Assembly: GCA_963565915.1 (NCBI GenBank)
Contig: OY751493.1
Span: 1,612,001 to 1,676,000 of the forward strand
DNA length: 64,000 bases
DNA from: Entoloma clypeatum
Taxonomy: Eukaryota; Basidiomycota; Agaricomycetes; Agaricales; Entolomataceae
Reading direction: 5' to 3'
Every line of letters starts with the position of its first letter. The first letter of the stretch is position 1. Both the position numbers and the translations under genes were made by a program. Shown piece after piece: positions 1 to 9,779 of the stretch. The notes under the pieces were generated by a model. It made no database searches and was not told where the DNA came from. It worked only from the letters and a program-made list of their open reading frames with translations.

Positions 1-449
1 AAAATTATACAAAGTGTGTCAGGAGGTGAATACATATCCCATAAGTAGTTCTATCACTTTCAAACTATTATTAGGCCATGAGGAAGGCACTGTGCGTGCC
101 TGCGCGATGCATTTTGCGCATTGTTTACTATTATTTGGTGTAGAGCATGGCACCTCTATGACTTAAAATCTGTGGCATCATTCCATAAAATCAACACATA
201 TTTATTGACATATGATACTCTGCTACATAATTGATATAGTCTGTAAGCTGACTTCCTCCTGTGTAGCCATATTAAGGAGAAATGCGATGTTTTTTGAGTT
301 TGTTTACATATATTTGACACATTTGATGTGCACATGATGCGCGCCATCCAATGTCAAAACAACGCATCCACCCATTGCTGACTCTGCAATGAGGGGCACA
401 GATGCTGAAAAGGCCAGAATATATTTATACATTTTATTTATAATCTGTC
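1..449 (-). repeat. GTGTT element copy A, body segment
   Basis: AT-rich, non-coding repeat body. It is the reverse complement of 11418-11865; I saw no mismatch over about 445 bp. It is also close to 26818-27150, 42660-42990 and 53390-53830. It continues to the left of the window. No coding potential was seen: the short open frames are not preserved between copies. The segment belongs to the composite GTGTT element, whose parts run body, spacer, tRNA-like module, GC-rich CCGGT arm. Confidence 0.85.
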
Positions 450-2087
450 TTTTTTTTAAAAAAAAAAAAAACCTCAATTTATATACCGGCGCCTGATTGC
501 AGTCCAGTCTGTACTAGTAGGTACAAGGGGTAACCACTACTTCTAAGCAGGGACCACGGTATGAGTAGCATGGTAGAGTAAGGCCCTCTGGGGACAGCCT
601 ATGTGCGTATCCGATAAGTAAAGGATAGAGATGGACACTGAAACATCCGTGAAAGGATATTGAGACAGCGTGTTGTAGGTGATGTGTTGTATATAGAAAA
701 GTAGGACAAAACAAAAACCAGGAAGAGAGACGTATGGGGGTGCTAGCCCATTCCTTATACATGAAAGAAAGAAAAGACTTCAGACAGAAGGGGACGAGAA
801 CATTTGCCATGTAATCGTTGGGATCCCATTGGCGGCCCATCAGATCAGTGGGAGCGTGACCTTGGACAGGCCGGACGAGCGGGAGGCAAGGGGAACAGAG
901 GGGGCGGGTTGAGGCGCAGCCTTCGGGTTGAAGTTCTTCAAGAACACGGGGAGAAAGGAGGGCCATGGTTGTGGCAATCCTGGTGGGGGTCCCATGTAGG
1001 GGAAGAAAGGGGGGAGAGGGAGGGCATGGAGAGTGCATCCTGGGGGGAAAAGGCAGAAGCAAAGGGGAGAAAGCCTTCTGGGGAGGGGGAGGTGGGCCGC
1101 CGCATTTGGGGGCAGATGCACGAGGGGGCTCAGGACTCAAGGGTCTTGAAGAGCAGGAGACAGGTGCCGGTTTGGATGGCAGGGGGTGGGGCGATCTGGG
1201 TGGAGACTGATGATGTCTCTTGCCAAAGGGAGGGGTCGCCATTCATGAGCTGATGGAGGAGCCACTGAAGGCCCTTTCAGGACAGGAACAGGGGGGAGAG
1301 GGGGCACGAGAGGGTGCGGGGGAAGTGGAGGCCACAGAGGCGTAGGAGCGTGTGGGAGATGAAGGCGCCGGGGGAGGTGCTAGAGGTGTGGGCGTTTGTG
1401 GGTCTAGGGCTGAGGCCTGGACTGCCACAGAAGCGCAAGCACGAGGCGGCACCTGGGAAGGCACAGAGGAAAGGGTGGGCGCTTGTAGCGGGTCTGGACC
1501 AGAGGTCTGGGCTGCTGCAGAGGCGTGGGGGGCATGAGGCGTTTGCGAGGAACGTGCCTTGTGCATGGGAGGGAGAGTCTGCATCGAGCAGGACTGGCGG
1601 GCAGCTGGTGCTGGTGGGGGAGGGGGTGGTGAAGGTGTCTGGGTGGACGAGTTTGCCAACTGTTGGTGTTCTGTGTAATGGTCAATCCATGACGAGAAGT
1701 ACTTTAGACAGTTTCGGAATGTTGGGGACAGTTCAGCAAAGGTGAAAGGGGACTCGCGAAAGTAGTATTTCACGGTGTCCATGCAGAATGAACGTTCGAG
1801 ATTGCTGAGGAAATCGGTGTGTTCTATATTGGCAAAAACGGGGCGAACCAAGTATTTGTGGAGAGGATGATTATCTGGGAGAAGATCATTGTTACGGGGG
1901 GGAACGCCAGGAACGGGCACACTAGGTGCATTCTGCTGCTTGGAAGGCTTCTTGCGAGGCATGAAGGACAAGATCGTAGTATCAACGCAAGGTCAAAGAC
2001 CCAGACCTGCACAGAGGATGTGTTGGATGCTACTGTGCTACTACAACCAGCACGGATTGACGAAAAGCGCGGGCGCCTACCAATCGA
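450..2087 (-). mobile_element. 1638-bp insertion, copy A (unclassified element with proline-rich ORF)
   Basis: Near-identical to 9780-11417 in the opposite orientation, and the same length. On its own strand it runs from TCGATTG to a T-run followed by an A-run just after a TATATAAATTGAGG box. The copy at 53800-53830 lacks it and shows the empty site, which fixes the boundaries. TGTC (GACA on the other strand) at 446-449 is one copy of the 4-bp target duplication; on the far side of copy A the flank is rearranged. Superfamily unknown: no transposase or reverse transcriptase was seen. Confidence 0.75.
514..1962 (-). pseudogene. Proline-rich ORF of the 1638-bp insertion, split by one TGA (copy A)
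   Basis: A single reading frame of about 480 codons from the ATG at 1962 to 514, cut once by a TGA (1243-1245) that is followed directly by an in-frame ATG. The N-terminal half begins MPRKKPSKQQ and has a non-repetitive stretch rich in aromatic and charged residues. It then becomes low-complexity Pro/Ser/Ala, and the C-terminal end is hydrophobic. Copy B (9905-11353) has the same TGA plus an extra stop. I do not recognise the protein. The TGA may be a decayed CGA, since the context TCA-TGA-ATG fits TCA-CGA-ATG. Whether the half after the TGA was ever translated is uncertain. Confidence 0.45.
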
Positions 2088-2119
2088 TGGTGGTGGTTAG
2101 AGGAAGGTCAGGCTGGTTG

Positions 2120-2290
2120 TGCCTATTTTGGAAGTGGCCTATTTGGGAAGTGAAAAAGTGGGTATGTAGAGTGAGTGAGCAAGAGATTACAATAGTTCTG
2201 TGGCTTAGTTGGTTAAGTTGTTAGAATAATAGTATATACTATAGAGGCTGAGAGTTCAAGTCTTGCTGATGGCACAAATTTTGCTTGGTG
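2120..2290 (+). repeat. tRNA-like (SINE-like) module, copy 1
   Basis: Pol III-type internal promoter pattern: box A TGGCTTAGTTGG (2201-2212) and box B GAGTTCAAGTC (2252-2262), 51 nt apart. The same arrangement is found at 9582-9647 (minus strand) and 53940-54001. All three copies share upstream TGCCTATTTGGGAAGTG-type sequence and downstream GGCACAAATTTTGC. The module always sits at the same place in the GTGTT element, so it is probably part of that element and not a free SINE. No intact tRNA cloverleaf is evident. Confidence 0.6.
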
Positions 2291-2457
2291 CTGGGCCCTC
2301 GGAGCGTTCTGTGAAAAAGACTGGTTTAAACTGGTCTGAACTGGTCTTTGGCTGGTCTTTCAAATCTTAAAATTCAGAGAGAACCGAGGACTGGTTGTGA
2401 TCAAAAATGTTAAAACTTGAGACTGTGGTCCGGTCTCAAACCGGTTCATTCAGGTCC
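2291..2457 (+). repeat. CCGGT-rich arm of GTGTT element A (left part)
   Basis: Low-complexity stretch of ACTGGT/CCGGTCTC words. It is cut by Gyp-A copy 1 at GGTCC (2453-2457) and resumes at 9091, ending at the AAACAC-TA terminus at 9140-9142. The same arm follows the tRNA-like module in copies B and E. Confidence 0.65.
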
Positions 2458-2859
2458 TGTTACGGACTCTACGGTATGAGGACCACGTCATATCTTTTAC
2501 TTATCGGCCCGACTCGGCGCCCTCTTACGAACTCACTATGTCTAACGTCTACTTTCGCAACCTTCGATTCCCAGTCTGACTCAGTACATTACTTCGTCAT
2601 CCCCTTTAGTATACTTCGCTCCCGCGCTGACTCGCTTTCCACAGTCAGCTTACTCACTGTACATAGCCTTCTGCAGTCGCCTTACTCATGCGCACTGCCT
2701 TCCGCAGTACTGACTCATCCGCTACCGCCTATAGTCAGTACCTATATAAACCTCTTGTACTATAGTAGATTCCTTAGATTTAGCAATCACTTTGCTCTTC
2801 GCCTTTCCACTTTCCTGCATACTCTGCCCGAACCTTGGAACGGTTTGTTAAGCATAACA
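2458..2859 (+). repeat. 5' LTR of Gyp-A copy 1
   Basis: 402 bp, TGTTACGG...CATAACA. It contains a TATATAAA box at 2743-2750 and two TGACTCA motifs (2577-2583, 2711-2717), the core recognised by fungal Gcn4-type bZIP factors. Stress-responsive transcription is an inference from those motifs only. Compared with the 3' LTR I count nine differences, all CpG against TpG/CpA. Confidence 0.93.
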
Positions 2860-2889
2860 AGTTGCTAAATCTCGTTAGGTTCGCCCAGA

Positions 2890-3278
2890 GCGAAGAGAGC
2901 AACTACCAGACGAGTCAAGACGTCGCGCTTCTTTGAAGACTTCACCAGTAACCCATTCAGCACGCCAGAAGCCCAACAGGAGGAGCTAAGTCCTCGAGAC
3001 AGTGTCGACTTTACGCTTATCCAGCAGTACATCGAATCGGAGATCCATCACATCCTACAGCAGGTGCTTGACAAAGAACTAGACAACGACAAGCATCGCC
3101 CCCACGGCGAGATAGCAGAGAGCATCCATCTTGCTCGGCAACACCAGATCGCGCGTTACAACGCCTGACAGAACGAACTCGAAAGCTTTTGTGTTCAAGA
3201 AGGACCTCAGACAGGTCGGATCACAGAGATCAGAGAGTTTATCGGTGTCCAGACAACCGTTATCAGAAGATTGATTAG
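2890..3278 (+). pseudogene. Gyp-A gag, decayed N-terminal part
   Basis: The gag frame can be followed upstream of the downstream ATG. From about 2925 there is a plausible coding stretch (for example FFEDFTSNPFSTPEAQ) up to 3165. There it meets a TGA (GCC-TGA-CAG, probably from CGA). It then reads on to about 3275, where one base appears to be missing and the frame moves to that of the downstream gag. The true gag start is therefore upstream of 3651, and this copy has lost it. Confidence 0.5.
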
Positions 3279-3650
3279 GACGCTCACATCGAGACGTCCC
3301 AGAGCCACATCATCACGTCTTACTCGAAGCAGCAGATCTACGCCCACTTCACCACCGAAGAACAACAGACCGAGTACAACCGCTGGGCACGAAACGAGAG
3401 ACTTGACCCCTTCTCGAGACCAACAGACACGCAGGAACAGAGATTCCTTAGAGATTTACAGAGGAAATACTCTGAACGTTTTGCCACCGATTCTGCCGAC
3501 GAGTCCCCTGACGAATTTACTTTTGACTCTGCGCAGTCAGATATCAAACAGACGCCTAGAACAGGGACTCATTTTCAATCCTTACCTGTATCCCGAACCC
3601 CATCTTCATCCCAACAACCCGATACCTCTTCTCCTCTGCAGACTCTAGAC

Positions 3651-4517
3651 ATGGCAGAAGTCCCAGCTGTACAAACAATGGATACATCCAAGATCATCAA
3701 GGATCCTGGGATGTTCAAGGACAGATACACCTTTGACGAGTGGTGGAAAGCCACCAAACTATATATCAGGTTCCAAAAGAGCCTCACAGACGATCAGAAG
3801 ATTCTTGCGGTGCTATCCCGCATGATGGAAGGGTCCGGCAGACACTGGGCCAGTAACAAGTTAGACGCTCTTGCCGTTGACAACGAGAACATCACCTGGC
3901 TAGGTTTTTTAGATGATATCGCCACACGATTCTCCATCGCCAACAAGTCGGTCGCTGCCAAAGCAAGACTCAAAGTCCTGAAACAAGAGAAACGTACCGT
4001 TGATGAATTCTTGGATGAATTCGAAGAACTCTTGAAGCTGTCAAACCTTGGCAAAGAAACTGGGAAATACATCCTAGAAAAGAACGTCAACCGCAGAATC
4101 TCTGAACAAGTGGCTAGCGATGGCAAGACGTACACCGATTACGCAAAGGAGATCCGAAACAAGGGACAACAGATGGAAGGACACGCACTGGTCATCCGAG
4201 GTGGCGGAGACATGCGCACTGGATCGGGTACCACTTATGGTGGTCAGGGCAAGGCCATGGAGATCGACAAAGCAGGAGTAGCCCGTTGCTACAACTGTCA
4301 ACACTTCGGTCATCTGGCTAAAGACTGTAGCGCTCCAAAGAAGAAAGATGGTCGCAAGTGTTTCAACTGTGACCAAGAAGGCCATATCGCGCGCAACTGC
4401 CGCAAGCCAAAGAAGAACTCCGGAAGGGTTAGGAAGGTGTCCGAGGAAGATGCCGAGAATGATGAAACCACAATCTTAGAAGCCGACAAGAAGGATTTTC
4501 CCGAAGGGTCCGATTAA
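3651..4517 (+). CDS. gag: Gag protein of Gyp-A copy 1 (C-terminal part with two zinc knuckles)
   Basis: 288 codons from the first ATG in the surviving frame; the frame is open upstream to about 3279, so this start is a truncation product. Gag forms the cytoplasmic virus-like particle. A capsid-like region (residues about 15-180) is followed by a basic linker and two CCHC knuckles, CYNCQHFGHLAKDC (residues 213-226) and CFNCDQEGHIARNC (237-250), which bind the element RNA. The tail is acidic. The pol frame lies -1 relative to gag and is open across the gag stop, which fits -1 frameshifting, but I see no classic slippery heptamer. Confidence 0.85.
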   Translation: MAEVPAVQTMDTSKIIKDPGMFKDRYTFDEWWKATKLYIRFQKSLTDDQKILAVLSRMMEGSGRHWASNKLDALAVDNENITWLGFLDDIATRFSIANKSVAAKARLKVLKQEKRTVDEFLDEFEELLKLSNLGKETGKYILEKNVNRRISEQVASDGKTYTDYAKEIRNKGQQMEGHALVIRGGGDMRTGSGTTYGGQGKAMEIDKAGVARCYNCQHFGHLAKDCSAPKKKDGRKCFNCDQEGHIARNCRKPKKNSGRVRKVSEEDAENDETTILEADKKDFPEGSD

Positions 4518-4567
4518 ATGATGCTAAGTCGCGACCCTTATCTATTAAACGGACTTGCTTGCCTTGT

Positions 4568-5040
4568 ATGACTGCAGACAATAGAACCTATGTCATCCCT
4601 GCCAAGCGAGCCGCTGCATCGACTAAGATTGTGAAGGGAGATAACCCTCCGAAAAGACGAGAAATCAGGCTGTTAGCTCAGCTCAAAACACGACGAGGAC
4701 CAAAGGTTATCCGACCCGAGGTTGACAGCGGATGTGAACGCACATGTATCCATCCCAGAATAGTATGTGAGCAGAACCTCCCCACGCGAGGAATACCACC
4801 CATAGCAATTCTAAATGTGGATGGATCACCAAATCGACAACAGAAAGCGAGCCAACTTGCCGAAGTCAAACTGGATTTGGGAGCGCATCAGGAAACCATG
4901 GAAGCAATGGTACTGGACATTGGGAGAACGGACATGCTCTTGGGACATGACTGGTTGGTACACCACAACCCCACAATCAATTGGACAACCGGTGCCCAAC
5001 AACATGTTGAACCAAACACTCGGATTTCAGGGTTAACCTT
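4568..5040 (+). CDS. Aspartic protease region of Gyp-A pol
   Basis: Retroviral-type aspartyl protease that matures Gag-Pol. The active-site-like segment VDSGCERT is followed by a downstream VLDIGRTDMLLGHDW motif that fits the second conserved block of Ty3/Gypsy proteases. The frame is -1 to gag and stays open upstream through the gag stop. The region enters the RT frame near 5010-5060 by another frame change; with no recognisable signal there, an indel in this copy is the simplest explanation. Start coordinate is the first ATG; in the living element the protease would be part of a polyprotein. Confidence 0.7.
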
Positions 5041-5064
5041 AATGGTCGCAAACACCGGGTTCGC

Positions 5065-8000
5065 ATGGTTGAGGTGCGCGACAAAGATGCACCCAAAAAG
5101 TCGAATCAGAAATGGAAGCCTGGAGACCCTATCTTGGAAGCTGTCACTCCCACACCACCTCCCACAACCAAACGACCCTCATATGTTGAACGATTTGCTC
5201 ATCTTTTCGAGAAAGAGAACTTTGATAAGATCCCAAAGGAGAGGGAATGGGACCATGGTATCGAACTTACACCGGACGCACCAAAGGAACTAGGGGGAAG
5301 TACATATCCTATGACGCAAAAGGAACAAGAGGAATTGGACGCATTCATTGACGAGGGTCTAGCAACAGGAAAGATCCGCCCGTCCAAATCCCCTTACGCC
5401 TCCCCTTGCTTCTTCATCAACAAGAAGGATGGCTCCAAACAATTGGTACAAGATTACCGCATGGTCAATAAATTCACGGTCAAAGACAAGTTCCCACTCC
5501 CACGAATATCCGATCTCTTGGACGTACTGAAAGATGTGGTCTACTTCAATAAAATGGACATCATGTGGGGCTATAACAACGTCCGGATCAAGGAGGGCGA
5601 TGAATGGAAAGCTGCCTTCCTCACCAGTCGAGGATTGTTTGAACCATTGGTCATGTTTTTCGGTCTTTGCAACTCCCCGGGAACATTCTCTCAAATGATG
5701 GCTAGTCTATCCCGGGACCAGATCCGCCGACGTATCTGCGTGATCTACATGGATGACATTGTGGTTATCGGTAAAACCAAGGAAAAACTCGCGCGAAACA
5801 CCAAAGAAATCCTACAGATCCTATCGGACAATGATTTGTTCCTAAAGGAAAAGAAGTGTTTATGGGAAGTAATGAAATGTCCTATATTGGGATATGTGGT
5901 TGGTGAGGGACGCGTTGAGATGGAAACTGAGAAGGTGGATACAATTCGAAACTGGCGAGCACCCACATCAAAAAAGGAAGTTCAGAAGTTCCTTGGATTT
6001 GCTAACTTCTATCGATGTTTTATTGAAGGATACTCAAACATCGCAAAACCTCTCACTGCGCTCACAGGCGGTACAGCATTTACTTGGGGACCAACAGAGC
6101 AGCAAGCTTTTGAAGGTCTCATATGGGCAATTACATCGGCACCAGTCTTGGCATTACCGAAACCAGAGGGACAGTTCAGGGTTGAAACCGATGCATCGGG
6201 CTATGCAATTGGAGCAGTACTCTCTCAGAAGCAAGACGACAAATGGCACCCCATTGCATTCTTGTCGCGGACCATGTCCGCGGCCGAACAGAATTACGAG
6301 ATATACGACAAGGAACTCCTAGCAGTTGTGGAAGCATTGAAAGATTGGAGACACTATCTGCTCAAAGCCAGGGAATGTTTCGAGATCTTGACCAATCACA
6401 AGAACCTGGAATATTTCCATCGTCCTCAGGACCTAAATCAACGACAGCGACGCTGGAAAATGAAGTTACAAGACTATGACTTCGAATTACGGCATGTGCC
6501 TGGCAAGACCAATGCAAAAGCGGACATCCTGTCACGCTTACCCTGGTATGAAGCGGAACTCGAACCACAGGACAGTGACCAAATGCTCAAGGAGGGACTA
6601 TTCTTGAAATGGTTGGAATCAGAAGATGTGGTACAAATTGAGATGTTCACGGAGGAACAATTCTGTGAAGGGGGTGAGACATCTGATTCCATCAAAATTG
6701 GAAACATCACAACCATCGAAAACCCATGGATCGCACGCATCAAGGGTTCAAACCGCATGGAGACAGAAGTAGCGCAGGGCCTAAAAAAGAATCCTCATTG
6801 GTATCAGCAAGAGAATGGGATCACCTACGCAGGAGAACGAGTCTATGTCCCGCCAGACCCACAATTACGACAAGAATTGATGTTTGAGTCACACGATGCA
6901 CCAGTGGCTGGACATCCAGGACAGTACCGGACACATGAACTCCTCACTCGCACCTACTGGTGGCCTACCATACTGCATGATGTGAAGAAGTATGTAAAGG
7001 GTTGCGACACTTGTCAACGCAACAAGATTAACCGACAAAAGCGACATGCTCCGCTACATCCCCATGCAGCACCAAGTCACCCATGGGAAGACATAGGAAT
7101 CGATGTTGTGGGACCGATACCAGAATCTGATGGAAAAAACGCAATTCTGGTCATCACGGATAGACATTCGAAGATGCTTCACCTCATTCCGACAACCGTG
7201 GAACTATCAGCGGAAGGATTAGCCAAGATCTATCGGGATCAGATATGGAAGCTTCATGGGATCCCCAAGAAGATCATCAGCGATAGGGGACCGCAGTTCG
7301 CCGCGAAGTTCATGGAGATACTCTGCCACATGCTAGGGATCAAGAGGAACCTGTCCACCACATACCACCCACAGACTGACGGACAGGCCGAGCGATCGCA
7401 TCAGGAGACGGAAGCGTTCTTACGAAACTTTGTCAACCACCTACAGGATGATTGGGCTGAATGGATCGCAATCGCAGAGTTCCAGTACAATGACAAAGAA
7501 CATCAGGCAACAAAGCACACCCCATTCTACCTCAACTACGGTTTACATCCTTGGAAGGGAGAGCTCGTGTTAGAAGATACCAATCCGGCTGCCAACGACT
7601 TCTTGAAAAAACTCAAACAAGCACGAGAAGAAGCCAATGCTGCGCTGAAACAAGCACAGGATCAGATGAAGAAGACAGTTGACACACGGCGAAGTCCGTC
7701 TCGGGACTACCGCATCGGAGACAAAGTGTGGCTGGAAGGGACTAACATCAGGACCGATCGCCCCTCAAAGAAACTTGATGCACTCCGACATGGACCGTTC
7801 AAAGTCCTAGAGAAGAAAGGAGCTAGCGCGTACCTTCTTGATCTTCCGAAGACTTGGAAGATGATTCACCCTGTGTTCAACGAGACCCTGTTGTCACCAT
7901 ATGAAACTCTGAAGTACGCTATCCAGAAAAAGAAACCAGCCCCTGATCCGATCATCGTCGAAGGACGAGAAGAGTACCATGTGTCTATGATCCTAGACTC

Positions 8001-8148
8001 TCGAAAGTTCCGTGGAAAGATCCAGTACCTCATCCAGTGGGAAGGATATGGTCCAGAAGAGAACACATGGGAACCTCGAACTAATGTTCAGAACGCTCAA
8101 GATTTGATCCGTGATTTCCATCGGCAGAACCCATCTCGCCCACGATAA
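5065..8148 (+). CDS. pol: Gyp-A Pol: reverse transcriptase, RNase H, integrase, chromodomain
   Basis: An intact 1027-codon frame. RT copies the element RNA; YMDD is at residues 228-231. RNase H has VETDASGYA (from about 373) and DKELLAVVEAL. Integrase has an HHCC finger (H-H from about 610, CDTC) and a D,D(35)E triad: D in GIDVVGP (about 680), D in ISDRG (about 740), and E in DGQAERSHQE (about 776). Residues about 970-1027 form a chromodomain with YLIQWEGYGPEENTWEP, which in chromoviruses directs integration to modified chromatin. Length and order are normal for a pol lacking only the protease end. The ATG is an in-frame Met, not a natural start. Confidence 0.93.
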   Translation: MVEVRDKDAPKKSNQKWKPGDPILEAVTPTPPPTTKRPSYVERFAHLFEKENFDKIPKEREWDHGIELTPDAPKELGGSTYPMTQKEQEELDAFIDEGLATGKIRPSKSPYASPCFFINKKDGSKQLVQDYRMVNKFTVKDKFPLPRISDLLDVLKDVVYFNKMDIMWGYNNVRIKEGDEWKAAFLTSRGLFEPLVMFFGLCNSPGTFSQMMASLSRDQIRRRICVIYMDDIVVIGKTKEKLARNTKEILQILSDNDLFLKEKKCLWEVMKCPILGYVVGEGRVEMETEKVDTIRNWRAPTSKKEVQKFLGFANFYRCFIEGYSNIAKPLTALTGGTAFTWGPTEQQAFEGLIWAITSAPVLALPKPEGQFRVETDASGYAIGAVLSQKQDDKWHPIAFLSRTMSAAEQNYEIYDKELLAVVEALKDWRHYLLKARECFEILTNHKNLEYFHRPQDLNQRQRRWKMKLQDYDFELRHVPGKTNAKADILSRLPWYEAELEPQDSDQMLKEGLFLKWLESEDVVQIEMFTEEQFCEGGETSDSIKIGNITTIENPWIARIKGSNRMETEVAQGLKKNPHWYQQENGITYAGERVYVPPDPQLRQELMFESHDAPVAGHPGQYRTHELLTRTYWWPTILHDVKKYVKGCDTCQRNKINRQKRHAPLHPHAAPSHPWEDIGIDVVGPIPESDGKNAILVITDRHSKMLHLIPTTVELSAEGLAKIYRDQIWKLHGIPKKIISDRGPQFAAKFMEILCHMLGIKRNLSTTYHPQTDGQAERSHQETEAFLRNFVNHLQDDWAEWIAIAEFQYNDKEHQATKHTPFYLNYGLHPWKGELVLEDTNPAANDFLKKLKQAREEANAALKQAQDQMKKTVDTRRSPSRDYRIGDKVWLEGTNIRTDRPSKKLDALRHGPFKVLEKKGASAYLLDLPKTWKMIHPVFNETLLSPYETLKYAIQKKKPAPDPIIVEGREEYHVSMILDSRKFRGKIQYLIQWEGYGPEENTWEPRTNVQNAQDLIRDFHRQNPSRPR

Positions 8149-8282
8149 AAGACAGCTCTCAGAATCCATGACAAGTATCGACCTCATCAGTCAACCACAC
8201 ACCGAGTTCCCCGCTCTAGTCTTTTCCCCTGCCCAATATAGCCTCCCCCTTCTTCTTTTATCTCTCAACCATCCTCACCGCC

Positions 8283-8654
8283 ATGTCAAACACCATCGTC
8301 ATCTCCACCTCCACCACCGACATCAACCCCGCCATCGCCGCCCTTATGAACAAAGCACTCTCCATGAGAGACCAAATCCATGCCCTTGAAACTTCCCTCG
8401 CCGACCTCCTCCATCGCCAGATGCATATCCGGCTTCACTCGCTGTCCAATCTCCCCGTCGCCCCGACTCCCAAGGAAAAACAAATTCTCGGAAATTACAC
8501 CAGCACCCTCGTCATCGAAAACCGACACATTCGGCTGGCCATCAAAGGCCTCGAACTCGCCGTAGCCATCAACGAGGAGTTGATATATGATTGGAGCCTC
8601 AAGGAAAGTCCGAACTGGTCCGATCCCGGCAACAACAAGGGATGGGGACAGTGA
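8283..8654 (+). CDS. Extra ORF after pol of Gyp-A (123 aa, unknown function)
   Basis: Sense-strand ORF between the pol stop (8148) and the 3' LTR (8689). It begins MSNTIVISTSTTDINPAI and contains a helical, leucine-rich stretch (ALSMRDQIHALETSLADLL, then LAIKGLELAVAINEEL). It ends with a WSLK...NW...GWGQ tail. No signal peptide or zinc motif was seen. Gyp-A copy 2 has the same 123-codon ORF (38057-38428) with no indel. My codon count is 24 synonymous-only differences against 21 replacements, which points to past selection on the protein. The position matches that of accessory or env-like genes in other Ty3/Gypsy elements, but it shows no membrane segment. Confidence 0.75.
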   Translation: MSNTIVISTSTTDINPAIAALMNKALSMRDQIHALETSLADLLHRQMHIRLHSLSNLPVAPTPKEKQILGNYTSTLVIENRHIRLAIKGLELAVAINEELIYDWSLKESPNWSDPGNNKGWGQ

Positions 8655-8688
8655 CTCTGTGAGGACACAGAGCTTGGAGAGGGGAACA

Positions 8689-9090
8689 TGTTACGGACTC
8701 TACGGTATGAGGACCACATCATATCTTTTACTTATCGGCCTGACTCGGCGCCCTCTTACGAACTCACTATGTCTAACGTCTACTTTCACAACCTTCAATT
8801 CCCAGTCTGACTCAGTACATTACTTCGTCATCCCCTTTAGTATACTTCGCTCCTGCGCTGACTCGCTTTCCGCAGTCAGCTTACTCACTGTACATAGCCT
8901 TCCGCAGTCGCCTTACTCATGCGCACTGCCTTCCGCAGTACTGACTCATCCACTACCGCCTATAGTCAGTACCTATATAAACCTCTTGTACTATAGTAGA
9001 TTCCTTAGATTTAGCAATCACTTTGCTCTTTGCCTTTCCACTTTCCTGCATACTCTGCCCGAACCTTGGAACGGTTTGTTAAGCATAACA
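8689..9090 (+). repeat. 3' LTR of Gyp-A copy 1
   Basis: 402 bp, paired with 2458-2859; followed by the GGTCC duplication at 9091-9095. TATATAAA is at 8974-8981. All nine mismatches to the 5' LTR that I found are transitions at CpG sites, about 97.8% identity. Confidence 0.93.
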
Positions 9091-9343
9091 GGTCCAGTTT
9101 CGGTCTGGTTTTAGGTTCTTGAGACTGGACTTAGAAACACTATCTGCCACTGCCAATGGCCACATCTTGCGCCCACCACTGCCCAATGGCCGTCTACCAC
9201 CCCAACAGACACCTCTCACCCCCAATGCCCCCAGTCTCACCCAACTCATGCTGAACAGCCACTACTCGCCCTCACCAGCCTCCTTCCAAGCCCAACAGCC
9301 CCCAGAGTCGCTCAAGGGCCATCTATTGCTGCCAATGGCTGTA
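9091..9343 (+). repeat. End of GTGTT element A, then a CCCAATGGCC-type minisatellite block
   Basis: 9091-9140 completes the CCGGT arm and ends in AAACAC followed by TA. 9143-9340 is a degenerate tandem array of short units built on GCCCAATGGCC and CCCAACAGCC, the reverse complement of the GGCCGTTGGGCATGAG arrays elsewhere in the window. No gene was seen. Confidence 0.6.
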
Positions 9344-9779
9344 GTGTTTCAAGGTCCAGTTTACCTTCATTGATTTCAGACCGAGACCGGACATGACCCC
9401 TGGTCTCGGTTTTTAAGGTTTTGGATCATGCCCAGTCTTCGGTTCACTCAAAACTTTAGAATTTGAAAGCCGGCCAAAGACTGGTTCAGATCGGTTTAAA
9501 CCAGTATTTTCCACGGAACAATCCGAGGAACGGAAATCAAGATCACAAAACGGCAAAGTGCAAAATTTGTGCCATTTGCAAGAATTGAACTCACAACCTC
9601 TATAGTACAGAACATTATTTCAGTCCTCTATCTAACCAACTGAGCCACCAGTCCATTATATCTGGTGCATCACACTCATTCTACATCACAACTTTCCCAC
9701 TTCCCGAATAGGCACACCTAAAAAAAAAACACAAAAGGTGTGTGTGTGTGCTCCCTCCTGCCTTGATCACAAGTAGACA
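9344..9779 (-). repeat. GTGTT element copy B: terminus, CCGGT arm, tRNA-like module 2
   Basis: It starts TA-GTGTTTCAAGGTCC. The CCGGT-rich arm runs to about 9520. The tRNA-like module is on the minus strand, with box B at 9582-9592 and box A at 9636-9647 (reverse complement TGGCTCAGTTGG). A spacer with a (GT)n run follows, and then the GACA target site at 9776-9779 of the 1638-bp insertion. Same part order as copies A and E. Confidence 0.65.

Larger units (their letters stand above)
2458..9090 (+). mobile_element. Ty3/Gypsy chromodomain retrotransposon, Gyp-A copy 1 (complete)
   Basis: A 6633-bp element bounded by two 402-bp LTRs and a 5-bp target-site duplication GGTCC (2453-2457 and 9091-9095). 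It encodes gag with two zinc knuckles, protease, a pol with RT, RNase H, integrase and a C-terminal chromodomain, and a fourth small ORF before the 3' LTR. It is inserted in the CCGGT arm of GTGTT element A. The 5' part of gag and the protease/RT junction are broken, so this copy is probably not autonomous. Confidence 0.95.

Noticed and set aside
804..1253. Gly/Arg-rich open frames opposite the Pro-rich ORF (also 10614-11063)
   Set aside because: They are reverse-strand shadows of a GC-rich proline/serine stretch; no motif, and they follow the other strand's composition.
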